Shown in pieces: positions 34,851 through 43,529 of a DNA stretch of 64,000 bases. The notes beneath the pieces are model-generated. The model did not search any database and was not told the origin of the DNA. It saw nothing but the letters and a program-made list of their open reading frames with translations. The stretch comes from Aliitabrizicola sp031408575. Lineage in GTDB: Bacteria > Pseudomonadota > Alphaproteobacteria > Rhodobacterales > Rhodobacteraceae. The first letter of the stretch is position 1. Each line of letters opens with the position of its first letter. The translations under genes were made by a program, and so were the position numbers. The stretch spans positions 14,610-78,609 of the forward strand of contig JANNWS010000208.1 in the NCBI GenBank assembly GCA_031408575.1, in the 5' to 3' direction.

Positions 34851-35504
34851 TTACTTCGGCACGCGCGCCAGCAGGCTCACCACATCTGGCCCAATGGCGG
34901 CCACAATTCTGGCAACGCCGTCGGCATTCGGATGGATCCCGTCATCCTGAAAAAAGGGCGCAACCGTTGCCGGGTCTACGCCATTCGCCACCAGCGGTGC
35001 GAAAAGATTGCGTGCAAGCACGGTGTCGTATTTCACGGCAAGGTCGGGATAGATCGCGTCGAACGCCGCTTTGTAGTCCGGCCCGTAGTTGCGCGGAGCG
35101 GCAAGGCCGATCAGCAGAACCGGCAGGCCGCGTGCCGTGGCGCGTTTCAGGATCTCGTCAAGGTTGCGGCGTGCCTCGGCAGGGTCGATCCCGCGCAGCA
35201 TGTCATTGCCGCCCAGCGTTACGATCAGCGCGTCCGTTTCGGGTGTCAGCGACCAGTCAAGCCGGGCAAGACCGCCGGCTGTGGTGTCGCCCGAGACGCC
35301 GGCATTGATGACCGTGACATCCTGGCCCTCAGTGGCCAGCCACGCCTGAAGCTGCGGCACAAGGCCGTCGCGCTGCGGCAGGCCATACCCTGCGGTCAGA
35401 CTGTCGCCCAGTGCCACGACCGTCAGCGGTTCGGCAAAGGCGGGTGTCGTGATCAGTGCCGCGAACGTGAGGTTGCGGATTGTCCGCAAAGCGCCATATC
35501 CCAT
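34851..35504 (-). CDS. tesA: Arylesterase/lysophospholipase, GDSL (TesA) family
   Basis: 217 residues with a signal peptide (to about residue 24, ending AFA) and SGNH-hydrolase blocks: block I ALGDSLTAGYG (nucleophile Ser), block III GGND and block V DGIHPNADG (catalytic Asp and His). A periplasmic esterase/thioesterase acting on lysophospholipids or acyl esters. The ATG at 35504 gives the signal peptide directly. Divergent from ybbA across 28 nt, the conserved tesA-ybbAP arrangement. Confidence 0.88.
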   Translation of the reverse strand: MGYGALRTIRNLTFAALITTPAFAEPLTVVALGDSLTAGYGLPQRDGLVPQLQAWLATEGQDVTVINAGVSGDTTAGGLARLDWSLTPETDALIVTLGGNDMLRGIDPAEARRNLDEILKRATARGLPVLLIGLAAPRNYGPDYKAAFDAIYPDLAVKYDTVLARNLFAPLVANGVDPATVAPFFQDDGIHPNADGVARIVAAIGPDVVSLLARVPK

Positions 35505-35532
35505 GGAAGGAATTGACCAAAGGGCTGCAAGC

Positions 35533-36222
35533 ATGACCGATCCGATCCTTTCTTTGCGCGATGCGCGCCTGACCTTGGCGGGCAACGCGGGGCCGGTTGA
35601 TATTCTGCGCGGCATCACGCTGGAGGTGGCGCGGGGCGAGACGCTGGGCCTGGTGGGGCCGTCGGGATCGGGCAAGTCATCGCTCCTGATGTTGATGGGC
35701 GGGCTGGAAAAGGCCACCGGCGGGCAGGTTCTGGCGCTGGGCCAAGATCTGACCGGAATGGATGAAGACCAGCTTGCGCGCTTCCGTCGGGGGAATATGG
35801 GGGTTGTGTTCCAGTCCTTCCACCTTATTCCCACAATGACCGCGTTAGAGAACGTGGCGGTGCCGCTGGAACTGGCCGGGGTGCACGATGCCTTTGCCCG
35901 CGCCGAGGCGGAATTGCAGGCCGTGGGGTTGGGGCCGCGGGTGGACCATTACCCCAGCCAGTTGTCGGGAGGAGAGCAGCAGCGCGTGGCGTTGGCGCGG
36001 GCGGCGGCACCGCGGCCTGCGATCCTGCTGGCGGATGAGCCGACCGGCAATCTGGATGGTGCGAATGGGGCCGCGATCATGGATCTGTTGTTCGGTTTGC
36101 GCGACCGGCACGGGGCGACACTTGTGCTGGTGACACATGCGCCCGAATTGGCCGCGCGATGTGACCGGGTGGTTCAACTGGCCGACGGGCTGGTGCGCGG
36201 CGATGTGCGGAGGGCGGCATGA
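35533..36222 (+). CDS. ybbA: ABC transporter ATP-binding protein (YbbA/LolD type)
   Basis: 229 residues. Walker A GPSGSGKSS, signature LSGGEQQRVALAR, Walker B ILLADEPTGNLD and switch VTHAPE. MacB/LolD-type ATPases drive mechanotransmission rather than ordinary import. The ATG at 35533 was used; the in-frame upstream extension lies inside the divergent esterase. Coupled by ATGA to the permease. Confidence 0.9.
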   Translation: MTDPILSLRDARLTLAGNAGPVDILRGITLEVARGETLGLVGPSGSGKSSLLMLMGGLEKATGGQVLALGQDLTGMDEDQLARFRRGNMGVVFQSFHLIPTMTALENVAVPLELAGVHDAFARAEAELQAVGLGPRVDHYPSQLSGGEQQRVALARAAAPRPAILLADEPTGNLDGANGAAIMDLLFGLRDRHGATLVLVTHAPELAARCDRVVQLADGLVRGDVRRAA

Positions 36223-38762
36223 CCCTTGGCACAGATGCGCGGATCGCAGGCCGGATCGCGCGGCGCGAGTTGCGCGGCGGCCTGCGCGGGTTCCGGATCT
36301 TCATTGCCTGCCTGACGCTGGGGGTCGCCACGATTGCCGCCGTCGGTCTGGTGCGGGCCGCGATCGAGCGTGGCCTGCAGGATCAGGGTGCCGTGCTGCT
36401 GGGCGGCGACGCCGCGATGAACTTCACCTACCGCTTTGCCACTGACGCTGAGCGGGCGTTCATGGCGCAGCGCGCAGTTGCGGTGTCTGAGATCGTGGAT
36501 TTCCGCTCGATGGCGGTGGTGGGCGAGGGTGACACCGCCGAGCGGGCGCTGACCCAGGTGAAGGGCGTGGACGACCTCTATCCGCTGGTGGGCGCGGTCG
36601 GTCTGGACGGTGACGTGCCGCTGGCAGAGGCATTGGCAGGGGCGGACGGTCTGCCGGGCGGTGTGATGGACAAGGTGCTGGTGGACAGGCTCGGTCTGGC
36701 CGTGGGTGACACGTTCCGGCTGGGGGTGCAGGCGTACCGGCTGGGGGCGGTGCTGCTGCGCGAGCCGGATTCGGCGGCGGGCGGGTTCTCGTTGGGGCCG
36801 CGCACCATTGTTTCGACAAAGGGGCTGGCCGGGTCGGGGCTGCTGGAGCCGGGAACCCTGTTCGAGACGGAATACCGGCTTGATCTGCCCGCCACAGCGA
36901 ACCTCGCAGCGCTGGAAACCGAAGCCGAGGCGGCCTTCCGCGATACGGGCATGCGCTGGTCCGACAGCCGCCGCGCGGCGCCGGGGGTGGAGCGGTTCGT
37001 GGAGCGGATCGGGTCGTTTCTGGTGCTGGTGGGGTTGGCCGGGTTGGCGGTGGGGGGAGTCGGCGTTTCGGCGGCGGTCCGGGCCTACCTTGAGGGCAAG
37101 GTGGCGACGATTGCCACCCTCAAGACACTGGGGGCCGAGGGTCGGGTGATTTTTCTGGTTTATCTGATGCAGGTGGGTGCGCTGACGGTGCTGGGTGTGG
37201 TGTTGGGCTTGCTGTTGGGTGCGGGCGTGCCGCTGTTTCTGGCCGATGCGATTTCGGCGCGCCTGCCGTTTCCGGCGGCCTTTGCGCCCTATCCGGCCCC
37301 GCTGATCGAGGCTGCGTTTTACGGCTTGCTGACCGCGCTGATCTTTACGCTCTGGCCGCTGGCGCGGACCGAGACGGTGCGGGCGGCAGCGCTTTACCGG
37401 GGTGGCGACGGGCGGGCGGGGTGGCCGCGTGGGGTATATCTGGCGGCGCTTGCGGTGCTGGTTGCCATGCTGGTTGGCACGGCAGCCTGGCTTTCGGGTG
37501 TGCCGGAACTTGCGTTCGGCACGGCAGGCGGGGTGCTGGGTGCGTTGCTGGTGCTGGCGCTCGCGGCGTTTGCAGTGCGGCGGGGCGCGCACCGGGCGGC
37601 GCGCAGCACCTGGGTGCGGGGGCGGTCCGCGCTGCGGCTGGCGTTGGCTGCGATTGGCGGGCCCCGCGAGGAAGCGTCGTCTGTCATCCTGTCGCTGGGT
37701 CTGGGCCTTTCAGTGCTGGCGGCGGTCGGTCAGATTGATGCCAACCTGCGGGGTGCGATCGAGCGCGATCTGCCGGCGCGCGCGCCGGCCTATTTCTTCG
37801 TCGATGTGCAGAACGATCAAATCGACGGGTTTCTGGCCCGATTGGCCGATGATCCGGCAGTCACCAAGGTGGAAAGCGCGCCAATGCTGCGCGGGGTCGT
37901 CACGCAGATCAACGGGCGGCCCGCGCGCGACGTGGTGGGCGAGCATTGGGTGGTGCGGGGCGACCGGGGGGTGACCTATTCCGACGCTGCCCCGGAAGGC
38001 GCAACCGTGACGGAAGGCACTTGGTGGCCCGAAGGCTATGACGGGCCGCCGCAGATTTCCTTTGCCGCCGAAGAAGCGGCCGAAATGGGCCTGAAGCTGG
38101 GCGACCGGATCACCGTGAACATTCTGGGGCGGGACATTGAAGCCGCCATCACGAGTTTCCGACAGGTCGATTTCTCCACCGGGGGAATGGGATTCGTGAT
38201 GTCGATGAACCCGGCAGCGTTGCAGGGAGCGCCGCATACTTTCATCGCCACCGTCTATGCTGACGCCGCAGCGGAAGGTGCTATCCTGCGCGATCTGGCG
38301 ACGGCCTATCCCAACATCACTGCCATCCGGGTGCGCGACGCGATCGACCGGGTCAGCGAGGCGCTGACCGCGATTGCACAGGCGACGGCCTGGGCGGCCA
38401 TGGCGACGCTGGTAACGGGGTTCGTCGTGCTGATCGGGGCGGCGGCGGCGGGGGAACGTGCGCGCATTTATGAGGCGGCGGTGCTCAAAACGCTGGGGGC
38501 CACGCGAGGGCGTATCTTGCTGAGTTTCGCGTTGCGATCCGCGCTGCTGGGAGTGGCGGCAGGTGTGGTGGCAATCATTGCGGGCGGGCTGGCCGGGTGG
38601 GCGGTGATGACCGTTGTGATGGAAGGGGACTATGTGTTTGAGCCGTGGTCGGCGCTGGCGATTGTGCTGGGGGGGGTGATTGCCACGCTGGTCGCCGGGC
38701 TGGCCTTTGCCTGGCGACCGCTGGCGGCGCGGCCCGCGCAGGTGCTGCGGGCCGAGATGTGA
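36219..38762 (+). CDS. ybbP: ABC transporter permease, FtsX/YbbP type
   Basis: 847 residues. An N-terminal membrane helix (about 28-48), a large periplasmic domain, then clusters of membrane helices around 265-400 and 425-450, a second periplasmic domain (about 510-700) and three C-terminal helices. The FtsX motif reads KTLGAEGRV and KTLGATRGR. Acts with YbbA, and probably TesA, in moving or releasing lipid-like molecules or proteins from the inner membrane. Overlaps ybbA by four bases. Confidence 0.9.
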   Translation: MTLGTDARIAGRIARRELRGGLRGFRIFIACLTLGVATIAAVGLVRAAIERGLQDQGAVLLGGDAAMNFTYRFATDAERAFMAQRAVAVSEIVDFRSMAVVGEGDTAERALTQVKGVDDLYPLVGAVGLDGDVPLAEALAGADGLPGGVMDKVLVDRLGLAVGDTFRLGVQAYRLGAVLLREPDSAAGGFSLGPRTIVSTKGLAGSGLLEPGTLFETEYRLDLPATANLAALETEAEAAFRDTGMRWSDSRRAAPGVERFVERIGSFLVLVGLAGLAVGGVGVSAAVRAYLEGKVATIATLKTLGAEGRVIFLVYLMQVGALTVLGVVLGLLLGAGVPLFLADAISARLPFPAAFAPYPAPLIEAAFYGLLTALIFTLWPLARTETVRAAALYRGGDGRAGWPRGVYLAALAVLVAMLVGTAAWLSGVPELAFGTAGGVLGALLVLALAAFAVRRGAHRAARSTWVRGRSALRLALAAIGGPREEASSVILSLGLGLSVLAAVGQIDANLRGAIERDLPARAPAYFFVDVQNDQIDGFLARLADDPAVTKVESAPMLRGVVTQINGRPARDVVGEHWVVRGDRGVTYSDAAPEGATVTEGTWWPEGYDGPPQISFAAEEAAEMGLKLGDRITVNILGRDIEAAITSFRQVDFSTGGMGFVMSMNPAALQGAPHTFIATVYADAAAEGAILRDLATAYPNITAIRVRDAIDRVSEALTAIAQATAWAAMATLVTGFVVLIGAAAAGERARIYEAAVLKTLGATRGRILLSFALRSALLGVAAGVVAIIAGGLAGWAVMTVVMEGDYVFEPWSALAIVLGGVIATLVAGLAFAWRPLAARPAQVLRAEM

Positions 38763-39005
38763 CGCGGGGCCGTTACCACAAGGCGCGTTCGGGTGTCTCT
38801 GCGCGGCGTTCGAGGCCATGCTACATCTCGGCCGAAATAAGCTTCCGTCTGGGGTCATAGCCGCACCCCATGTGCGGGCAAGCTGTGAATTCGCCCTATG
38901 CGACCAAGCGCTTTGGACGACTCCAGCCGAAAGAGGCCAAGCATCGCACGGATTTCGTGGTGCCGGGGTCATTCGACAGCTTGTCGTCAGAATTGGTCCA
39001 TGTGC

Positions 39006-40328
39006 TTATTCGTGCTTGAATGCGCGCCGCATCTGGTCGGACAATGGCTTGACGAAATATGAGACAACGCTGCGGTCGCCCGTCTGGATGAAACATTCGA
39101 CGGGCATCCCCGGAACTAGACGAAGCTTTTCGCCGTCCGGCAGGCTTTCGGCATCAAGCTTTATCCTGACCGAATAGTATTGGACCCCCGTCCGCGTATC
39201 CGTGGTCAGGTCCGCCGGAACGAGGCTCACCTTGCCAACAAACTCGGGTGTCGTGCGCTGATTGAAGGCGGAAAGTCTTAAAATGACCTGCTGATCAAGC
39301 CAAACCTGATCAATGTCACTGAGCGCGACCTTCGCTTCCACCACCAGCGGATCAGTCTCTGGCATGATCTCCATAAGCGTGGCACCCGGTCCGATAACAC
39401 CGCCAACGGTGTGGATCGAGAGCTGTTGAATCACCCCGTCTTGCGGGGCGAATATATCAACCCGCTTCAGCTGGTCTTCGGCGGCGATGCGACGTTCGGC
39501 AAGCTCTGCGCTTTGCGTCTGAATCTTGATAAGTTCGGCAGAAACCTCGGTTTGAAGGTCACGGCCGATCTGAAGCATCTGCAATTCGGTTTCGCTGATC
39601 CTGCCCCGCGCCTGAGCCACGCTGGCGATCAGTTCGCCCCGCTCGCCATTCAGCCGGGCCTTCTCGCGCTCCAGCGATGTAACACGTTGTATTGGAACAA
39701 GACTCTTGGCGTAGAGTTGTTTCACTCCGGCGAGTTCGTCGGCGATCAATGCAAGCTCGTCGGATTTGGCCGCAACCTGAAGCTCAACGCCATCAATCTG
39801 CTGCTCGATCTGCGAAATCCGCTCGATCAATTGCCGGCGCTCACCTTCGCGGGAAGAATGTCGATCCTCGAAGACGTGTCGTTCACCATCCAGCAACTTT
39901 TTCAGACCAACATTTTGCTCTGCCGCAAGCGCCAACGCGTCTGGGATCAACAGATTCAGGCTGCCGTCGCGCTCTGCTTCCAATCTGGTTTGCCGTGCCT
40001 GCATTTCCTCTTGGCCTTTGGTGATGATCCCAAGACTGGCGGCAGCAAGGGTTGGGTCAAGCCGCATGAGAAGATCTCCTGCCTTCACCCTGGAGCCCTC
40101 ATGGACAAGGATTTCGCCGACGACACCGCCGCTGGGGTGCTGGACTGACTGGAAGTGATTGTCGAAAATGACAGAACCCGGTGCCACGACAGCCCCCGAC
40201 ATGGAGACCGTCATCGACAGAGTAACCACAGATGCAAACAGAAAGAAAACCGCCGCCAACGCGAGAACGACGTGAGTCCGGATTGACCGATTGGGGGACC
40301 AGTTCAATTCAGAGGCTGTATCATTCAT
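39006..40328 (-). CDS. Type I secretion membrane-fusion protein (HlyD/PrtE family)
   Basis: 440 residues. A short cytoplasmic N-terminus, one membrane helix (about 17-40), a split lipoyl/barrel-sandwich domain (SVQHPSGGVVGEILVHEG and FAPQDGVIQQL), a long coiled-coil hairpin (about 100-290, Glu/Gln/Leu-rich) and a beta-barrel end (RLVPGMPVECFIQTG). It bridges the inner-membrane ATPase to an outer-membrane TolC, which is not in the window. The start overlaps the ATPase stop (ATGA). The likely substrate is the RTX peroxidase encoded upstream on the same strand. Confidence 0.92.
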   Translation of the reverse strand: MNDTASELNWSPNRSIRTHVVLALAAVFFLFASVVTLSMTVSMSGAVVAPGSVIFDNHFQSVQHPSGGVVGEILVHEGSRVKAGDLLMRLDPTLAAASLGIITKGQEEMQARQTRLEAERDGSLNLLIPDALALAAEQNVGLKKLLDGERHVFEDRHSSREGERRQLIERISQIEQQIDGVELQVAAKSDELALIADELAGVKQLYAKSLVPIQRVTSLEREKARLNGERGELIASVAQARGRISETELQMLQIGRDLQTEVSAELIKIQTQSAELAERRIAAEDQLKRVDIFAPQDGVIQQLSIHTVGGVIGPGATLMEIMPETDPLVVEAKVALSDIDQVWLDQQVILRLSAFNQRTTPEFVGKVSLVPADLTTDTRTGVQYYSVRIKLDAESLPDGEKLRLVPGMPVECFIQTGDRSVVSYFVKPLSDQMRRAFKHE

Positions 40329-42046
40329 GATTGCACGACCTTGAGCGGCTGGTTGGCGGCAGCAATTGCCGCAGCGTTAGCTGCGGTCATTTCGAAGACT
40401 TCTTCCTTGGGCCCGAAGTTCTTCAGCCGACCCTCGCTGACGATGCCGACGTAGTCGACGACCGCCAGGACCGAAGGCCGGTGAGTAATAACCACGACAA
40501 TGCCGCCGCGCGCGCGTACACCGGTGATCGACTGCGCCAGCGCCTGTTCCCCCGGAGTGTCAAGATTCGAATTCGGCTCATCTAGGACAACAAGGAAGGG
40601 TGCCCCATAAAGCGCCCGCGCCAGACCTATTCTCTGTCGCTGTCCTGCCGACAGCGCCGCACCGCCGCCGCCAATCTCGGTCTTGTATCCAGCCGGCAAC
40701 CTAAGGATAAGCTCGTGCACGTCGGCTGCTCGCGCGGCTGCGATGATTGTTTCCGGATTTGGGTTCGGATCGAAGCGCGAGATGTTGTCGGCAATTGTCC
40801 CGGAAAATAGCTCAACATCCTGAGGCAGATAGCCGATGTGCTGTCCCAGCGCGCTTGGATCCCATTGTTCAAGGGCAGCGCCATCAAGACGGATCTTTCC
40901 CCGCCAAGTCGGCCACACACCCACCAGAAGGCGTGCCAGGCTTGATTTTCCCGCGCCGCTGGGGCCGATGATCGCGGCGGCTGACCCTGCGTTCAGCCGG
41001 AGGGAAATGCCCTCGACCAGAAAACGATCACTGCCCGGAGAACCACCTGCGGCATTCTCGACCGCAAGGCTGGCGCTTGGATACGGCAATTCCATCGTGT
41101 TGCTGTCGACATCCGTGGCGGGCACGACGTCTTTCAGCCGGGCCCATCCTTGCCGGGCCGCCGAGAAGCCTTTCCAATTCGAGATTGCAAGTTCGACCGG
41201 CGAAATTGCCCGCGCGGAAAGTATGGAGCCCGCAATCATGATCCCGCCCGTCGCCTGACCCTGGATGACAAGATATGCCCCGACTGCCAGAACGATTGAC
41301 TGTATAAGCATGCGCAGAACTTTGGAAACCGCACCAAGACCGCCAGAAACGTCGGACGTTCGCCTCTGGTGGCGCATGAAGGATGAATTGGCGACCTCCC
41401 ACCGGTCCCGAAGGCGTTCAACCATTCCCATGGCATGAGCGACCTCGCTGTTGCGCCTGGCCCCATCAGACAATCCGTTCCGCGACATCGCAGCCTGAAC
41501 GGCGTCGGTCGTCGCTTTGCGTGTCATCACCTCTGCCATGATAGTGAGGACGATCAGAATGATTGCACCGCCGAGGGCCGTAAGCCCTATCAGCGGATGC
41601 AGCAGGAAGCATACAAAAAGGTAGAGCGGCATCCACGGAAGATCAAACAGCGCGCCAGGCCCAGCTCCGGACAGAAAAGCGCGAACTTGATCAAGGTCTC
41701 GCTGCGGTTGAAGATTGTCACCATCCGCCTTGGCGCGGAGAGAATTTTTGAGGACAATCTTGAAGACAATCGGTGTGAGTTTCTCATCGATTGATGTTGC
41801 CAGTCGAACCAGCAGCCGCGATCGAACAATATCGAATAGCGCGAGGAAGGCAAAAAGAACCACAAGAATTAAGCCGAGGGCAATCAAAGTCGGAATGCTG
41901 CGGCTCGGAAGAACGCGATCATATACTTCCAGCATGAACATCGAGCCGGAAAGGGTCAGGATGTTCATGACACCGCTTAACAGTCCAACCGACAACAATG
42001 TGCCAGCACCCAAAGAAACGAAACTCAACCTTTTGGAACGACGCAT
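40325..42046 (-). CDS. Type I secretion permease/ATPase (PrtD family)
   Basis: 573 residues. Membrane domain in the first 300 residues (helices near 15-40, 50-75, 140-170, 245-275), then the nucleotide-binding domain: Walker A GPSGAGKSS at 361-369, signature LSAGQRQR at 465-472 and Walker B FLVVLDEP at 484-491. There is no N-terminal C39 peptidase or C39-like domain, as expected for exporters of RTX proteins with uncleaved C-terminal signals. GAGGACGG precedes the ATG. Probably exports the 2445-residue peroxidase. Confidence 0.92.
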   Translation of the reverse strand: MRRSKRLSFVSLGAGTLLSVGLLSGVMNILTLSGSMFMLEVYDRVLPSRSIPTLIALGLILVVLFAFLALFDIVRSRLLVRLATSIDEKLTPIVFKIVLKNSLRAKADGDNLQPQRDLDQVRAFLSGAGPGALFDLPWMPLYLFVCFLLHPLIGLTALGGAIILIVLTIMAEVMTRKATTDAVQAAMSRNGLSDGARRNSEVAHAMGMVERLRDRWEVANSSFMRHQRRTSDVSGGLGAVSKVLRMLIQSIVLAVGAYLVIQGQATGGIMIAGSILSARAISPVELAISNWKGFSAARQGWARLKDVVPATDVDSNTMELPYPSASLAVENAAGGSPGSDRFLVEGISLRLNAGSAAAIIGPSGAGKSSLARLLVGVWPTWRGKIRLDGAALEQWDPSALGQHIGYLPQDVELFSGTIADNISRFDPNPNPETIIAAARAADVHELILRLPAGYKTEIGGGGAALSAGQRQRIGLARALYGAPFLVVLDEPNSNLDTPGEQALAQSITGVRARGGIVVVITHRPSVLAVVDYVGIVSEGRLKNFGPKEEVFEMTAANAAAIAAANQPLKVVQS

Positions 42047-42429
42047 GATGACCCGTCCTCAAAATCAGAAACACACCAAACCTTGCCAACAGCAGTAGAA
42101 GCCGACCGAGGGCGGCTCGTTTTAAATATTCCTGATTGAACCGCGCGGCGGCGCTGATCTCAACTGTGAAGATGGACTATACCTTTTGGCGTAATTCGCC
42201 CGGCGCTTTTTTGCAGAATAAAAAGCCCTGCCGATTCGCGTCGGCAGGGGCATGCTGTGCTCAGACAGAGGCGGCTTTCCTGAACAAACCGAGAGGCCGC
42301 ATCTATCTGATTCCAAGTCGTTATCTATGGACAATCAGATGACGCTCCTCGCCGATCTGCCGCGCGATGAACTGGCCCTTCTGCACCGCCGACCTGAAGC
42401 TGCCGGCAAGCCACGCGACCAGTGATCGC
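42047..42429. other. Intergenic region between membrane protein and secretion ATPase
   Basis: 383 nt. The half nearest the ATPase start is relatively AT-rich (TTTTAAATATTCC at about 42120-42132) and may hold its promoter. The other half carries the terminator at 42216-42249 and a 32-codon plus-strand frame (42328-42426) that I do not accept as a gene. Confidence 0.5.
42216..42249 (-). terminator. Intrinsic terminator downstream of the membrane-protein gene
   Basis: A 9-bp perfect stem (CCCTGCCGA at 42226-42234, TCGGCAGGG at 42241-42249, 6-nt loop), followed on the minus strand by CTTTTTATT. It lies about 180 nt past the stop of the minus-strand membrane-protein gene and separates it from the secretion genes. 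Confidence 0.8.
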
Positions 42430-43128
42430 TCATGATGCAAACGCGTTGTAGAGATTTCTTTCCACATCGCGCTCATCGAGCGAACCGTGCTGCTTGTTCC
42501 TTGTGTTGGAACGGTCGGTCGGCCCGTTTTGGCGGCGTGTGTTGAACATCAAGGGCCGCAAAGACAGTCTGAACTGAAGGGCAGTCAGGCCGCCGGTCAC
42601 ACCAAGCAGACAGGCAAGGTAACACGCAGGCACGATTGCCAGCAACACCGGCCAGTCGCTTGCCGCAAGGAATTTGCTGACACCAAGGGCCAAGGCAAGC
42701 AGCCAACTTGTTGTTGACACGCCACCGATCATCGCCGCTCTGACCTTTTTGTTGATCGGAAGGTCCAGCAACGAATTGCCAACATTGGCCTCGACCATCG
42801 GCATTGCCAAACGGCCAATCAGAATGGCATTGACTGTCAGCAGCGTCACTGTGCCAATCTTTACGAACAGCTTCGGAGAGAAGTTGTTCAGGTTAAAACC
42901 CGTCCGCACATAGATCAGAAGCAGACCCGTTATCCACATCAGGATCAGCGCAGTCCAGACGATCTTGTGATAGTGGTGAAGGGTCTCAATCGTACCATCG
43001 GTGATTTCGCTTCCCAAGCGACCCAATACATGGATATCCGCCAGGAAAGATGCGCCGAAACCTATGGCGACGCTGAGGAGGTGCACGTACCGGATCATGT
43101 CGACATAGACGAGATCGATTTCTGGCAT
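42430..43128 (-). CDS. Multi-helix membrane protein with membrane-proximal histidines
   Basis: 232 residues. Five to six hydrophobic helices (about 10-32, 55-75, 88-112, 130-155, 160-185), with a polar C-terminal tail from about 200. Histidines at 16, 33, 51, 52 and 54 sit in or near the first two helices, as in b-type haem proteins of the CopD/cytochrome b561 kind, though no exact family is recognised. AAAGGAAAA precedes the ATG at 43128; the frame is open 30 codons more without support. Its place between the haem peroxidase and its exporter suggests a redox or export role; inference only. Confidence 0.7.
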   Translation of the reverse strand: MPEIDLVYVDMIRYVHLLSVAIGFGASFLADIHVLGRLGSEITDGTIETLHHYHKIVWTALILMWITGLLLIYVRTGFNLNNFSPKLFVKIGTVTLLTVNAILIGRLAMPMVEANVGNSLLDLPINKKVRAAMIGGVSTTSWLLALALGVSKFLAASDWPVLLAIVPACYLACLLGVTGGLTALQFRLSLRPLMFNTRRQNGPTDRSNTRNKQHGSLDERDVERNLYNAFAS

Positions 43129-43529
43129 GAGGTTTTCCTTTCTCGATGCTCTGTGGATGTGCCAACAGTCGACGAACTGCGACAATATGGCGCTAGTTCG
43201 CTTCCTTGCAGCGCGCAAGTTTGCGCCGTCGGGCGGTTGGCGGGTGTATGCTTACAGTTCAGCGGAAAGGTGCAGATCGCAGTTCAGGCGACCGTCAAGG
43301 CTATTGGAACAGCCGGATTTCGAGCGCGATGGGCGACAAGACGCCAAGGCGGCGGGCGATTCCCTGCCGAAATTGGGGTCGCGCAGGTTTGCGTGAAACC
43401 TGTGGCCTGCCCAGTTCCGATCCGGTGCAGCGGGTCGTTCGACCTATAAGTGCGATTGTGGGCGGTGGTGGCTTGCAAAGAAAGCGGCGAGGTTTCCCCG
43501 CCGCCGTGCTGTTTGTGGGGCCGCAGCGT
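43129..43529. other. Intergenic region after the RTX peroxidase gene
   Basis: 401 nt. Contains the peroxidase terminator (43475-43504) and, toward 43130-43200, the likely promoter of the membrane-protein gene. A long plus-strand frame crosses it without domain content and is rejected. Confidence 0.5.
43475..43504 (-). terminator. Intrinsic terminator of the RTX peroxidase gene
   Basis: A 9-bp stem with one G-U pair (43484-43492 with 43496-43504, AAA loop on the transcript), followed by TTTCTTTG on the minus strand, 26 nt past the stop codon. Confidence 0.75.

Noticed and set aside
42328..42426. Plus-strand 32-codon frame (MDNQMTLLADLPRDELALLH...)
   Set aside because: It looks protein-like but lacks a ribosome-binding site and relatives I recognise; it lies beyond a minus-strand terminator. 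Possibly a fragment; not enough support.
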